Shown here piece after piece: positions 25,957 through 35,354 of a stretch of 64,000 bases of DNA. The notes under the pieces were generated by a model that worked only from the letters and a program-made list of their open reading frames with translations, ran no database searches and was not told the DNA's origin. How positions within the stretch are numbered: position 1 is the first letter of the stretch; every line of letters begins with the position of its first letter. The position numbers and the translations under genes were made by a program. Source of the DNA: Thalassocella blandensis (GTDB lineage: Bacteria; Pseudomonadota; Gammaproteobacteria; Pseudomonadales; Cellvibrionaceae); the NCBI GenBank assembly GCA_902141825.1, contig CABFPG010000001.1:248001-312000 (forward strand), given 5' to 3'.

Positions 25957-27255
25957 ATGCCTATTAAATTTAACAGAATATTCAGACATTGCGCGCTCAG
26001 CCTTGCTTCTATAGCACTTGCCAGCCTACTTTCCGCCTGTGGAGGAAGTAAAAGCCCAAGCCATGGACAGAACAATGATTACAGTGATCTCGAACCTTAC
26101 AGACCCAGTGCGGAATATGCTTCGGTACTAAAACGCTGCGTGGATGACCAGTCTGGCCGCCAGTGCAGGCTCGATACCCTGCCCTTAATCGGTATGGAAA
26201 CCATGTCACCCGGTGTCGAGGACATTTTAGGCAGACTTGTGGTATCGCATGACTGGATGGGTACACGTATGGAAGAAATACTAAACGCCCTTCCCGAAGA
26301 AATGCTTTCTATCTTCCGCGGAGTTACCGCCATCGTAATCGACGACGATATACGTCCTGCTTATTACACTTCTGCAACCGGTGCCATCTATCTCGACCCC
26401 GCATATCTTTGGTTAAGCGTAGAAGAAGCCAACACCATCAACCCTAAGCAGGACTACCGTTCAGGTTTTTCAGACCCATTAGCGTTCCGCTCCGTTTATC
26501 GCTATGTTAAAGACGGTCAACGAGCCTATTCAGTCGGCGATTTTCGAAATCCCGAAGCACGCGAGCTAGCCGCTATTGTTCCGATGGTTGCCAACCTCTT
26601 ACTGCACGAACTGGCACACGCTAACGATTATTTTCCACCCCATACTCTCGACGATCTCAATACCCGCGCAACGATTCTGGAGGCTGCGCGGGCGAATCAA
26701 AATAATTGGATCTCTACTCGATTAAGCAACAGTGAACCCCTGCAATCCTCTTTGCTTTATTCCGTTGCTGCTGTTATGTATCGCGGTCGTCAGCCCGGGA
26801 TTAACGAACTGGAAGCCAGCACTGAAGATGTGGGGCTGGACTTTGAAATCGACAGCGCTTCCGATGATTATGCTTACACATCTCAATTTGAAGATGTGGC
26901 CATGTTATTTGAAGAAATTATGATGCTGTATTTTTTTGGGGTAGACAGAGATTTTGCCTTTACCAGCCCTCCAGACGATGACAGCAGCTGTAACAGTTTC
27001 ATAATCGGCTGGGGAGTTCGCAACCGCATTGGCGAGTCGGATGTAAAAATGCGAGCACAATATGTGGTTGACCAGATTTTTCCCAATACCGTGGCAAACA
27101 ATTTCTTTGAAACTTTGCGAACGCCCGAGGCACTGGAAAATGGCACCGGCTGGTGTGCCTCCCTCGTACCTGCGGCAAACACAGAAAATCGCCGCAATAA
27201 ACCTGGCTACCAGCCCGCTTTAGACCAGGGCGATTTGCAATTGCCCTATTTATAA
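25957..27255 (+). CDS. Putative zinc-metallopeptidase-like lipoprotein (HELAH motif)
   Basis: About 432 residues from the ATG at 25957, chosen because it gives a good lipoprotein signal (HCALSLASIALASLLSACGGS). The body has no family I recognise. It contains LLLHELAHANDYFPPHTL, an HExxH zinc-binding motif followed by Asp and later an acidic segment (QFEDVAMLFEEIMMLYFFG) that could supply the third ligand, as in gluzincin-type proteases. Paired cysteines near the N-terminus (RCVDDQSGRQCRLDTLP) suggest a disulphide. It probably acts on the inner face of the outer membrane or at the surface. It is monocistronic by appearance. Confidence 0.72.
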   Translation: MPIKFNRIFRHCALSLASIALASLLSACGGSKSPSHGQNNDYSDLEPYRPSAEYASVLKRCVDDQSGRQCRLDTLPLIGMETMSPGVEDILGRLVVSHDWMGTRMEEILNALPEEMLSIFRGVTAIVIDDDIRPAYYTSATGAIYLDPAYLWLSVEEANTINPKQDYRSGFSDPLAFRSVYRYVKDGQRAYSVGDFRNPEARELAAIVPMVANLLLHELAHANDYFPPHTLDDLNTRATILEAARANQNNWISTRLSNSEPLQSSLLYSVAAVMYRGRQPGINELEASTEDVGLDFEIDSASDDYAYTSQFEDVAMLFEEIMMLYFFGVDRDFAFTSPPDDDSSCNSFIIGWGVRNRIGESDVKMRAQYVVDQIFPNTVANNFFETLRTPEALENGTGWCASLVPAANTENRRNKPGYQPALDQGDLQLPYL

Positions 27256-27487
27256 AAGCGTTAAATTGAAATGGTAAACGGATTCACTGGAGCAAAATAG
27301 TAAGGTTTTACTGAAAGAACTCCTACCACGTTATTTTCGCCGACTTCTGCTGACAGCAAATTATTTTCTGTTCGCATCCTGCGAGAGTTCTTTCAGATCA
27401 TATTATTATTCAGCCTATTGCAATGCCACTGTCGCTGTTACTGACTGCGGAGCAGGACCACAAAACGCTGGATACTTCCGACGATAT

Positions 27488-27682
27488 TTATGCTATTTTT
27501 TTAAGTTGCGGTGCTTGATCAAACTGCACTGCTTTTTTGTCTTCTATTGCGATATCCTGTAACGCCTCTAAACCCGAAATACTGGCCGTTTGCGTTTCAA
27601 GTTTGCCTTCCTGCTTTTCTACTTGCATAAAATGCCGTGAAGGGAGGGACCACATAAAAAGAGAAAAACCGTAATTTTTCAT
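27488..27682 (-). CDS. Small orphan protein, 64 residues
   Basis: A short gene with an unusually good ribosome-binding site (AAGGAGA, about six bases before the ATG at 27682), which is the main reason to believe it. The N-terminal 20 residues are aromatic and mildly hydrophobic (MKNYGFSLFMWSLPSRHFM). The rest is charged and Gln-rich (VEKQEGKLETQTASISG, EDKKAVQFDQ). It has no cysteine. I do not recognise a family. A peptide precursor, a small membrane-associated regulator or an orphan are all possible; no modifying enzyme or transporter sits next to it. Confidence 0.5.
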   Translation of the reverse strand: MKNYGFSLFMWSLPSRHFMQVEKQEGKLETQTASISGLEALQDIAIEDKKAVQFDQAPQLKKIA

Positions 27683-28359
27683 AATAAATCTCCTTAATTG
27701 ATTTATACGGAAAGTTTCTTTAGTTTTAGCGATGCCTCAATTTTTATTAGTACTAACACATCATGTTTGAGTCACTTTGTGTCAGGCAGAAACAGCTTGG
27801 CAAACACCCTGAGATTTGCAACTGCGTTCGCCATCCCTGATACCATTACTGCAATGTGCTAAGAGCAACTTATACGCCAAGTTTTAAGAATTCATAACAA
27901 ACTGATGAAGAAGTGATGAAAATATGAATGACATCCAATATTCATTTGGTTTTAACATCCATTTTATCGATTTATTAATAACCTTAAAAAAATACAAACC
28001 TTTTTACAGCGTGCCATATAAACAAAAGTGCAGAATTTATACCTCCCATCAAAAATATCTTATAAGCAACCGTTTCGCCCGACTCAAAATAGCGCACAAT
28101 GCTTCGCCAGCGTGCGCAAAATAATTGCTAAGCAATACTGTTTGTACAATGCACCAGGGGTAAGTAACCTTGTTTGAAGAGGTTCTTAATAAAGAAGCTC
28201 AAAAAAGAACCCCAAAAGCCCCCCAAAAAAAAGAGACTTCGAAAAGAAAGGGATTTTCAAAGAGAAGCATTCGTCATTGAAAGACGAACGGTGAAAAAGG
28301 AAGACGCTATTCGGAACAGTATAAAAAAGGCCAGGTTAACAAAATGAGACTTCGCGCCG
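27683..28359. other. Intergenic region between the small gene and arfB
   Basis: No supported gene. A 66-codon plus-strand frame at 27924-28124 has a lysine- and tyrosine-rich translation and no clear ribosome-binding site. Short hairpins include GCGCAC/GTGCGC near 28092-28117 and ATTGC/GCAAT just after it, and TTCGTC/GACGAA at 28270-28288, the last about 70 bases past the arfB stop. The stretch 28190-28260 is A/C-rich low complexity. Confidence 0.5.
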
Positions 28360-28773
28360 TTAAAAATCGACTTTATTTCTCAATGTTTTAATCTTACCGC
28401 GTTTGGTTTTACTGTCCATTCTTCGCTGTTTGGCCGCTTTTGAAGGCTTAGTCGCCCGCCTTGCTTTTTGCGTCTTGCCAACCTTTAAAATCAGCTCTTT
28501 CAATCGCTGCAAAGCATCTTCACGGTTTTTTTCCTGAGAGCGAAATTTTTGCGCTTTAATGACGACAACACCTTCGGAACTGATTCGACTATCGCGGCAC
28601 GCAAGCAACCGCTCTTTATAAAACTCCGAGAGTGAAGACGCATGAATGTCGAAACGCAAATGAATAGCCGTGGAAACTTTATTAACATTTTGCCCTCCGG
28701 AACCTTGCGCGCGAATGGCAGAAAATTCGAGTTCAGATTCCGGAATGATGTTTTGTGCTGAAATATATAACAT
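28360..28773 (-). CDS. arfB: Alternative ribosome-rescue factor ArfB (YaeJ-like peptidyl-tRNA hydrolase)
   Basis: A 137-residue protein with the release-factor catalytic motif in SAIRAQGSGGQNVNKVSTAIHLRFD (GGQ at about residues 27-29) and a basic C-terminal tail (KAAKQRRMDSKTKRGKIKTLR) that in ArfB enters the empty mRNA channel. It frees stalled ribosomes lacking a stop codon by hydrolysing peptidyl-tRNA. Length matches E. coli ArfB (about 140). It lies 83 bases after the NhaC gene on the same strand. Confidence 0.94.
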   Translation of the reverse strand: MLYISAQNIIPESELEFSAIRAQGSGGQNVNKVSTAIHLRFDIHASSLSEFYKERLLACRDSRISSEGVVVIKAQKFRSQEKNREDALQRLKELILKVGKTQKARRATKPSKAAKQRRMDSKTKRGKIKTLRNKVDF

Positions 28774-28856
28774 AAAAAAACAGAGGCGAAATTTATTCCC
28801 GTCCAGAAGGCTGAAAATCCACTGACAGAATCACAGCCCTTGAAGCGAGTATAGCA

Positions 28857-30374
28857 TCATGCCGGTTTAGCGTGGTTGGCCGCCTCACGAACATCCGTTC
28901 TCCGCTGCGTTTCGGAATCATTCAATCTGGCAATTTTATATCTAAATGCGGCGACCAATAGCGTCATAACCGGGCTGAGCAAACAAAAGAAGACAAAAGG
29001 TAAATACTGTAAAGTGGCAACCCCAAGTACCGTTGCGTGATATGCACCACAGGTATTCCAGGGGATCAGTACGGAGGTTACAGTACCGGAGTCTTCCACC
29101 GTACGACTCAAATTCTGCGGCGCCAGGCCTTGTTGTTTAAATGCCGATGAAAACATGCGGCCAGGTACTACAACCGCCAGATACTGGTCGGAAGCGCTCA
29201 CGTTAGTGAAGATACAGGTACCCACTGTCGCACTGACTAATCCAAAAATTGATTTCGCTTTACTGATCAGAGTCTGCGTAATTCGAGCCAAAAAGCCAGA
29301 GCCCTCCATAATGCCGCCAAACACCATAGCCGCAACAATCAGCCACACCGTACCGAGCATACCGCCCATTCCTCCAGCGCTCAGCAACTCATCCATCACC
29401 GCATTCCCTGTTGCGACCGAAGTATCACTGTATGCTGCGCGCATAAGCCCGACATATAGCGAATGATCGCCTCCATCGCCCAGTCCACGCACCAGATCGC
29501 GCTGGAAAATCAAGGCAAAAGCAGCGCCTAGCAAAGCTCCGAAAAACGTCGCGGGTATCGCCGGTATTTTCTTCAGAATCATCGCCAATACCGCAGCCGG
29601 TACTAACAGCAACCAGGGAGAAATATTGAGTGCGCCCCGCAATGCCCCCTGAATTTCCGCTTTATTAGTGATCGCCGTCGATTCACCGGAGAAAAATCCA
29701 ATGACGGTAAATAAAATCAACGCAATTAAGATGGAGGGGACGGTGGTGATCATCATGTAACGAATGTGGGTAAATAGATCAACGCCAGCAGTAGCCGAAG
29801 CAAGATTGGTGGTATCCGACAAGGGGGATATTTTATCGCCAAAGTATGCCCCGGAAAGAATCGCCCCGGCAGTGTAGGCGGGATTCACGCCCAAAACACT
29901 GCCAATACCCATCATAGCAATACCAATAGTGGCCGAGGTTGTCCAAGAGCTGCCGGTGAATATTGAGACTACGATACAAATAATACACGCGGAGACCAGG
30001 AAGAAATCCGGTGAAAGTACGTACAGCCCGTAATAAATCATGGTAGGAATCACGCCACTGACCAACCAGGTCCCCGACAAGGCTCCCACCATCAACAAAA
30101 TGATAACCGCTGGCGATACCAGCCGAATACTCTGCGCAATGCTCAGCTCCAGAGCTTTCCAGGTCACGCCATGAAACAGGGCCAAACACGCACAAAATGC
30201 TCCGCAAAGCATTAATATTATCTGGTTGGAACCGCTGACGGCGTCGTCACCAAAGATATAGACGTTGAGGGAAAGCAGCACAATCAGGACTGCGGCCGGC
30301 AATAAAGCGATATAGATTGGAACGATTTTTCTAGACGGCTGACGGTCTTCGTTTGTTTTATTTGTTGCGTTCAA
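28857..30374 (-). CDS. NhaC-family Na+/H+ antiporter or amino-acid antiporter
   Basis: A 505-residue protein with about 12 hydrophobic segments and NhaC-type motifs (GSSWTTSATIGIAMMGIG, GAILSGAYFGDKISPLSDTTNLAS, TNVSASDQYLAVVVPGRMF, VLIPWNTCGAYHATVLG). NhaC proteins exchange Na+ for H+, while related members have been linked to amino-acid or organic-acid exchange. The gene follows astB by 105 bases on the same strand, so an antiporter for arginine-pathway substrates or products is a reasonable alternative. Sequence alone does not decide. Confidence 0.9.
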   Translation of the reverse strand: MNATNKTNEDRQPSRKIVPIYIALLPAAVLIVLLSLNVYIFGDDAVSGSNQIILMLCGAFCACLALFHGVTWKALELSIAQSIRLVSPAVIILLMVGALSGTWLVSGVIPTMIYYGLYVLSPDFFLVSACIICIVVSIFTGSSWTTSATIGIAMMGIGSVLGVNPAYTAGAILSGAYFGDKISPLSDTTNLASATAGVDLFTHIRYMMITTVPSILIALILFTVIGFFSGESTAITNKAEIQGALRGALNISPWLLLVPAAVLAMILKKIPAIPATFFGALLGAAFALIFQRDLVRGLGDGGDHSLYVGLMRAAYSDTSVATGNAVMDELLSAGGMGGMLGTVWLIVAAMVFGGIMEGSGFLARITQTLISKAKSIFGLVSATVGTCIFTNVSASDQYLAVVVPGRMFSSAFKQQGLAPQNLSRTVEDSGTVTSVLIPWNTCGAYHATVLGVATLQYLPFVFFCLLSPVMTLLVAAFRYKIARLNDSETQRRTDVREAANHAKPA

Positions 30375-30479
30375 GCTGTTTTCCCCCGAAACATTTAAGC
30401 TAAATAGCTGAATTATTTAAACGAACGGGGCTAGCTTAACATCAGTTTTACGACTTGTAATTGCGGCGATAGGATTTAA

Positions 30480-31829
30480 TCACCGCTGAAAATCATAAAT
30501 ACTTCCGACCTTGCAGATCTGAGTCAGCTCGTCCAGGGCGGTACGGGTCTCCATCAGAAGAGCAGGATCATGCAAATCGATGGGCTGTATTTGCTCACGG
30601 TAATGCGTATTAACCCATTGGCACAGCTGCTGATACAAGTGATCAGTTAAAATAACATTGGCGCCCAATTGCTTAATCTGGCTCTCCTTCATGACCACAC
30701 GCAAGCGTAAACATGCGGGGCCTCCGCCGTTGTTCATGCTCTGCTTTACGTCGAAGTAATGCACCGCATGAATCGCCGGATGCTCGGCACTTAAGGACTG
30801 TAAATACTGATGCACTCGCGGGTTCGCCTGACATTCTGTGGGGGCGATGATGGTTGTGCCTTGTGTACCTGGCACCTGCACTAATTGCGTATTAAATAAA
30901 TACGTGGATACCGCATCCTGCAAACTGACCTGCTCATTTTTTACCTCGATAAAATGCAGATCCTGCGCTGAAAACTTTTGTCTTATCTGCTCCAACACGA
31001 CCTCTGTTTCCAGAAATGCGTACTCGTGATAAAACAGGACGTTGGTGTTCCCAACGGCGATAACATCGTTATGAAAAACGCCAGCATCAATGGCGAGAGG
31101 ATTTTGTTGCGCCAATACCACATGCTCTTCGTCTAAGCCATGTAAACGGGTGACAGCTTCACAAGCGGCCAGAGTTTGCCTGGCAGGAAACTTTTGCGGT
31201 GCCACAGCAGGTCGGTCTGCTCGTTCTCCATAGACAAATAACTCCACTCCCCGCTCTGCATAATCACTGCACAATCGCGTGTGATTCGCTGCGCCTTCAT
31301 CGGAAAAATGCTGTCCGTGTGGTAAGGCAGGGTGATGCACATAATCCTCCGATGCAAAAATACTTTGCAGCATGCGGGATGTTACATCGGACTCAATACG
31401 ACGGTGAAACATACTGGAAAGGTTGGCAGGAGTGAAGTGTGTCAGTCCGTCGGCTGTATCAGCAAAGGGCGAAACGGTTGCCGCATTGGCCACCCACATG
31501 GCCGAGCCGGAACAAACCTGTTTAAAAAGCAGCGGAGCTTGCTTGATTGCTTGCGCAATGATGTCAGCATCTGTGTTGCCGGCAAACCCTAAGCGCTTCA
31601 ACGTCGGAATATGTGGCCGCTCATGAGGCAGCAAAACGCCCTGCTGCAAGCCCATATCAGCCAGCGCTTTCATTTTCTTCAACCCTTGCAAAGCCGCCAA
31701 CTTCGGCGAAGAAACCTGATTGGCATGCTCGCTTGCGGCAATATTGCCATAAGAAAGCCCTGCAAAATTATGTGTAGGGCCAACCAGCCCATCAAAATTG
31801 ACTTCAAAAGCGTGATTCACGGAACTCAT
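30480..31829 (-). CDS. astB: N-succinylarginine dihydrolase AstB
   Basis: A 449-residue member of the amidinotransferase fold that converts N2-succinylarginine to succinylornithine, CO2 and ammonia. Recognised from the N-terminus (NFDGLVGPTHNFAGLSYGNIA), FSDEGAANHTRLC and the C-terminal MNNGGGPACLRLRVV with the active-site Cys. Length matches E. coli AstB (447). The start overlaps the stop of astD by four bases, so astA-astD-astB form one coupled operon. Confidence 0.97.
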   Translation of the reverse strand: MSSVNHAFEVNFDGLVGPTHNFAGLSYGNIAASEHANQVSSPKLAALQGLKKMKALADMGLQQGVLLPHERPHIPTLKRLGFAGNTDADIIAQAIKQAPLLFKQVCSGSAMWVANAATVSPFADTADGLTHFTPANLSSMFHRRIESDVTSRMLQSIFASEDYVHHPALPHGQHFSDEGAANHTRLCSDYAERGVELFVYGERADRPAVAPQKFPARQTLAACEAVTRLHGLDEEHVVLAQQNPLAIDAGVFHNDVIAVGNTNVLFYHEYAFLETEVVLEQIRQKFSAQDLHFIEVKNEQVSLQDAVSTYLFNTQLVQVPGTQGTTIIAPTECQANPRVHQYLQSLSAEHPAIHAVHYFDVKQSMNNGGGPACLRLRVVMKESQIKQLGANVILTDHLYQQLCQWVNTHYREQIQPIDLHDPALLMETRTALDELTQICKVGSIYDFQR

Positions 31830-33262
31830 AATACGACTCCTAGCGTTAGTTCTGCCGGTAACTTCAGATGCTCACTCTGCATACTGGCGACCGGGTAGGC
31901 ACAATAGTCTGCGGCATAAAATGCGCTGGGACGGTAATTACCGCTTGCCCCAATGCCCCCGAATGGCGCAGCTCCACTGGCGCCTGTTATCTGCTTGTTC
32001 CAGTTAACAATTCCCGCCCGACTGCGATTAAAAAATTCCTGCCACAACTGGCGATTATCACTGAGCAAGCCGGCAGACAATCCAAACCGCGTATTATTTG
32101 CTTCATCAATTGCAGCGGAAAAATCTTCAACCTTAATCACTTGCAGTAAAGGACCAAAAAACTCTTCGTCCTGGCGCTGAACCAGAGACGTGGTATCAAT
32201 CACCCCTGGAGTCAACAAAGGCACGCCCTGCTCCTGCCATTGTTGTTGTACGCTCAATAATTTATCCGCAATACTGTTGCGTATCACTGGCCCCATGAAA
32301 CTATCGATGTCTTTTCCTACTTTCAATTTTTTCAACGCGGAAAGCAGAGCGGACAAAATTGCCTGCCCCTCCTCATCGTCAATTAAAATTAATCGGCGGG
32401 CGCACGTACAGCGTTGCCCGGCAGATATAAAAGCCGATTGAATAATGGTGTAAACAGCGGCAGTCACATCACTTGTCTGATGAACAACGAGTGGATTATT
32501 ACCGCCCATCTCCAACGCCAGCATTTTACCTGGCTGTCCACCAAACTGCTTATGTAACGCGGTACCTGTGGTGGAACTTCCGGTAAACAGCAAGCCACTG
32601 ATTGCAGCATGTTGACTCAACAGTTTACCCGTTTCCCCCGCGCCTTGAATTAAATTAATTACCCCCTGAGGAATGCCCGCTTCCTGCCAGCACTGCAACA
32701 TAAATTCAGCCGTAAGGGGTGTTAATTCGCTGGGTTTGAAGACAATCGTGTTACCGGCTAGCAACGCGGGAACAATATGTCCATTTGGTAAGTGCGCGGG
32801 GAAATTGTATGGTCCCAGGATAGCCATAACACCAAGTGCACGATGACTCAATTGACTGGCAACATCCGCCTGAGAATGATGTGTAAAGCCGGTACGTAAC
32901 TCATAGGCTTGAATAGATAAGCCAACCTTACCAACAACACTGGCCGCTTCGGTAAGACTTTCCCACAACGGCTTACCTGTTTCGCGGTGAATAATTTCCG
33001 CCAGTTCCTGCTTTTTACTCGTCACCACTTTGGCAAAACTTTCCACGTATTGCTGACGCGCCTCAACCGATAATCGAGACCAGGAGGTAAAACTCTTTTG
33101 CGCTGCGGCTACCGCTCGTTGAACTTCTTCGAGGTTAGCGCTGTGTCCTTGCCAATGATTCTCGTTGGTTAAGGGGTTGATTGACGAAAATGATTCTCCC
33201 TGACCGGTAAGCCACTCGCCGTCAATATAGTGCTGACCGCAACTTTCATACACCGACATCAT
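31826..33262 (-). CDS. astD: Succinylglutamic semialdehyde dehydrogenase AstD
   Basis: A 478-residue aldehyde dehydrogenase. The catalytic Glu is in LALEMGGNNPLVV, the catalytic Cys in ISAGQRCTCARRL, and the substrate-pocket WSRLS and LGPYNFPAHLPNGHIVPAL segments are as in AstD. It oxidises N-succinylglutamate semialdehyde to succinylglutamate with NAD. The start (two ATG codons at 33262 and 33259) touches the stop codon of astA, and the end overlaps astB by four bases. Confidence 0.96.
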   Translation of the reverse strand: MMSVYESCGQHYIDGEWLTGQGESFSSINPLTNENHWQGHSANLEEVQRAVAAAQKSFTSWSRLSVEARQQYVESFAKVVTSKKQELAEIIHRETGKPLWESLTEAASVVGKVGLSIQAYELRTGFTHHSQADVASQLSHRALGVMAILGPYNFPAHLPNGHIVPALLAGNTIVFKPSELTPLTAEFMLQCWQEAGIPQGVINLIQGAGETGKLLSQHAAISGLLFTGSSTTGTALHKQFGGQPGKMLALEMGGNNPLVVHQTSDVTAAVYTIIQSAFISAGQRCTCARRLILIDDEEGQAILSALLSALKKLKVGKDIDSFMGPVIRNSIADKLLSVQQQWQEQGVPLLTPGVIDTTSLVQRQDEEFFGPLLQVIKVEDFSAAIDEANNTRFGLSAGLLSDNRQLWQEFFNRSRAGIVNWNKQITGASGAAPFGGIGASGNYRPSAFYAADYCAYPVASMQSEHLKLPAELTLGVVL

Positions 33263-34296
33263 TAATTCTCTCGTAAGGCTAACAGACTGACCGTATTGCC
33301 TTCACTGACATCAAGACGCTGTGCAGTGTCTGCGTCCAAGGCAATGTGATTCTCGTCGAGCTGCTTCACCACACTTGCCGTAATACGGTAGTCCTGTTTC
33401 GACCGATTACTGAGAATACAGTGACGCAATGCTTCGCCTTCACCCGGATATGCCGTAATTTGTTTGACGATGGCTTGCTCTGTGTCGTTAATGGACACAA
33501 TTTTTTCTCGTTCACATTGCACCACCGGACCGGCATCAAAAATATCCACATAACCACGATAACCAAAGCCTTCTTTTTCCAGTAAACACTGCGCTGGCAT
33601 GGCACCATCATGCGCCTTCCCAACCACATCGATCACTTCTTGCGGCATAAGATTCAAATAAATCGGATAACGAGGCATCAAATCGGATATGAACTGTGAG
33701 CCATTGACCGCACTGATAAAGTCCGCTTTTTTATATGGCATGGTAAAAAATTTCTTCCCGATATGTTCCCAAAATGGCGAGGTTTCCTGCTCATTTAACC
33801 AGCCGCGAATTTCGGCAAACACCATATCACCGAAAAATTCAGGAAAGTCGTGCATTAGCAAAAAGCGACAACGGGACATAACCTGCCCTAAAGGCTTACG
33901 TCTGGCAGGCGGGCTTAAATACAAAGATGTCAGTTCGGTTGCGCCAGTAAAATCATTTACCAGGTTCAGGATTTCACAACTCACGGTCACATCCAGAGAC
34001 TCAGAAGCCATCACCTGCTTACTGACTTTGTAGTTATAAAATGGGCGCTTCAGTCCTATTTCTGTATGTACACCCGCCGTGCCCATTAGCTGCTGATGCT
34101 CATCCTCCAGCACAAGAAAAAATATTTTACTTTCTTTAGCATTTTGATCGATGGGCGCAAAGCAGTTTTCAGCAATACTCAGCTTCTTATGCCAGGTACT
34201 AGCATCATTTGGCATGGATGTCATACCGGGAGGAATCTGACAAGAAAACTCTAGCAGGCGATCGACATCTTTCAGGGTAGCGGGGCGAATTATCAT
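33262..34296 (-). CDS. astA: Arginine N-succinyltransferase AstA
   Basis: A 344-residue GNAT-like enzyme that transfers succinyl from succinyl-CoA to arginine, the first AST step. Recognised from the start (IIRPATLKDVDRLLEFSCQIPPGMTSMP), SLYLSPPARRKPLGQVMSRCRFL, FAEIRGWLNEQETSPFWEH and the DAGPVVQCERE segment. It is the first gene of astADB. The aminotransferase (astC) and succinylglutamate desuccinylase (astE) are not in this operon, and an aminotransferase 2 kb upstream on the other strand is a possible but unproven substitute. Confidence 0.96.
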   Translation of the reverse strand: MIIRPATLKDVDRLLEFSCQIPPGMTSMPNDASTWHKKLSIAENCFAPIDQNAKESKIFFLVLEDEHQQLMGTAGVHTEIGLKRPFYNYKVSKQVMASESLDVTVSCEILNLVNDFTGATELTSLYLSPPARRKPLGQVMSRCRFLLMHDFPEFFGDMVFAEIRGWLNEQETSPFWEHIGKKFFTMPYKKADFISAVNGSQFISDLMPRYPIYLNLMPQEVIDVVGKAHDGAMPAQCLLEKEGFGYRGYVDIFDAGPVVQCEREKIVSINDTEQAIVKQITAYPGEGEALRHCILSNRSKQDYRITASVVKQLDENHIALDADTAQRLDVSEGNTVSLLALREN

Positions 34297-34513
34297 GGGT
34301 TTTGACCGTACGTGTTTTTAACACTCAAGACTGAACACTTTAGGCTCCAGCCATCCAACTTAGGCTTACGGTAAAAAGGCCTGGGGGACGTTGATCGCCA
34401 CCCGACTTTTTACGTGTTTCGCTTTAGGTTCTGAGTTTCACTTGTTGCTTGTCGCCTTAAAATTAGTAGGCTATAAATGCTGGCATAAACAATGCGGGCG
34501 ATTTCACTCGTTT

Positions 34514-34547
34514 TTTCACTTCTCTCAACGTTTCACTTCTCTCAACA
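34514..34547. repeat. 17-bp direct repeat, 2 copies
   Basis: TTTCACTTCTCTCAACG (34514-34530) is repeated with one change at 34531-34547, and a shortened third version (TTTCACTCAACAG) follows at about 34553. Confidence 0.85.
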
Positions 34548-34582
34548 GCCACTTTCACTCAACAGCTATTTTGACACTTTAG

Positions 34583-34627
34583 AACTGTAATTAACTTAAC
34601 TGTATTTAACTTAACCGTATTTAACCG
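34583..34627. repeat. 15-bp tandem repeat, 3 copies
   Basis: AACTGTAATTAACTT (34583-34597), AACTGTATTTAACTT (34598-34612) and AACCGTATTTAACCG (34613-34627). TTAACTTAA-type inner palindromes make this a possible multi-site operator for the divergent ast or AsnC genes, but duplication drift explains it equally well. Confidence 0.85.
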
Positions 34628-34680
34628 AAATCTCTCTCATGTGGACCGGATTGTCTTTCACGTCGGTTGTTGAGTGTTGA

Positions 34681-34712
34681 AATTGTTAAGCGCCGGAATT
34701 GTTAAGCACCGT
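34681..34712. repeat. 16-bp direct repeat, 2 copies
   Basis: AATTGTTAAGCGCCGG (34681-34696) and AATTGTTAAGCACCGT (34697-34712). Confidence 0.8.
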
Positions 34713-35120
34713 GATTTTCAAAACGATTTTACATTTAGCAATGCGTTTATTCAGGACCAACATTCGCTTTCATAACGTTTTATATTACTTACTTTTGTTA
34801 AAATAATATTAAACTTATGAAACTTCAGATTTAGTTTTGTTTGCAATTGGCTGTTCAGCATTTTCTGCAAGTTTAAGTTACAAAAGAAAACTTAATTTTG
34901 CGTGCTCAGCCCAACTGCCGACCAGTAAAAACTCCCGCTCTGCATGAATCCCCTCTTGGTAATTGCCACCAGTACCACTGTTTGTACCCTGCAGGAAGTG
35001 ATCAAGGTGCGGCCTGGGCCACTGCTCGTAATCTTCACGTAATGAGCGAGTCTCTCAAAGAGCGAATTTTGATGTGGCAAACAACAGCGTTGGCCACAGA
35101 GTTTAACGCCGTATCGTTTA

Positions 35121-35354
35121 ATGCAGTACCGCATGAAATTCTCGCCCGGCAGCGCTTTGCGGCCTGTGACTTGGAAAGAAAATTACGGCTATCTTACGAT
35201 CGCCAGCCAGAGCACCTGTGCAGGTTCAGCCCCCCCACCCAACGTGCGCCTGCCATTTTTCCTAAACCGTCCAGATTGCCAGTACCAGATTTACCTCGGA
35301 CAAAGCGAGTGTTCACTGCAGCACGGATTCATGTTGCCTGTCTCACCAAACTAA
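35121..35354 (+). CDS. Doubtful small ORF, 77 residues
   Basis: An open frame with protein-like composition (WKENYGYLTIASQSTCAG, VRLPFFLNRPDCQYQIYLGQ, three cysteines) in the gap between astA and the Lrp/AsnC gene. There is no ribosome-binding site, no recognised domain, and a longer frame overlaps it in another phase. It may be a fragment of a lost gene. Confidence 0.2.
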   Translation: MQYRMKFSPGSALRPVTWKENYGYLTIASQSTCAGSAPPPNVRLPFFLNRPDCQYQIYLGQSECSLQHGFMLPVSPN

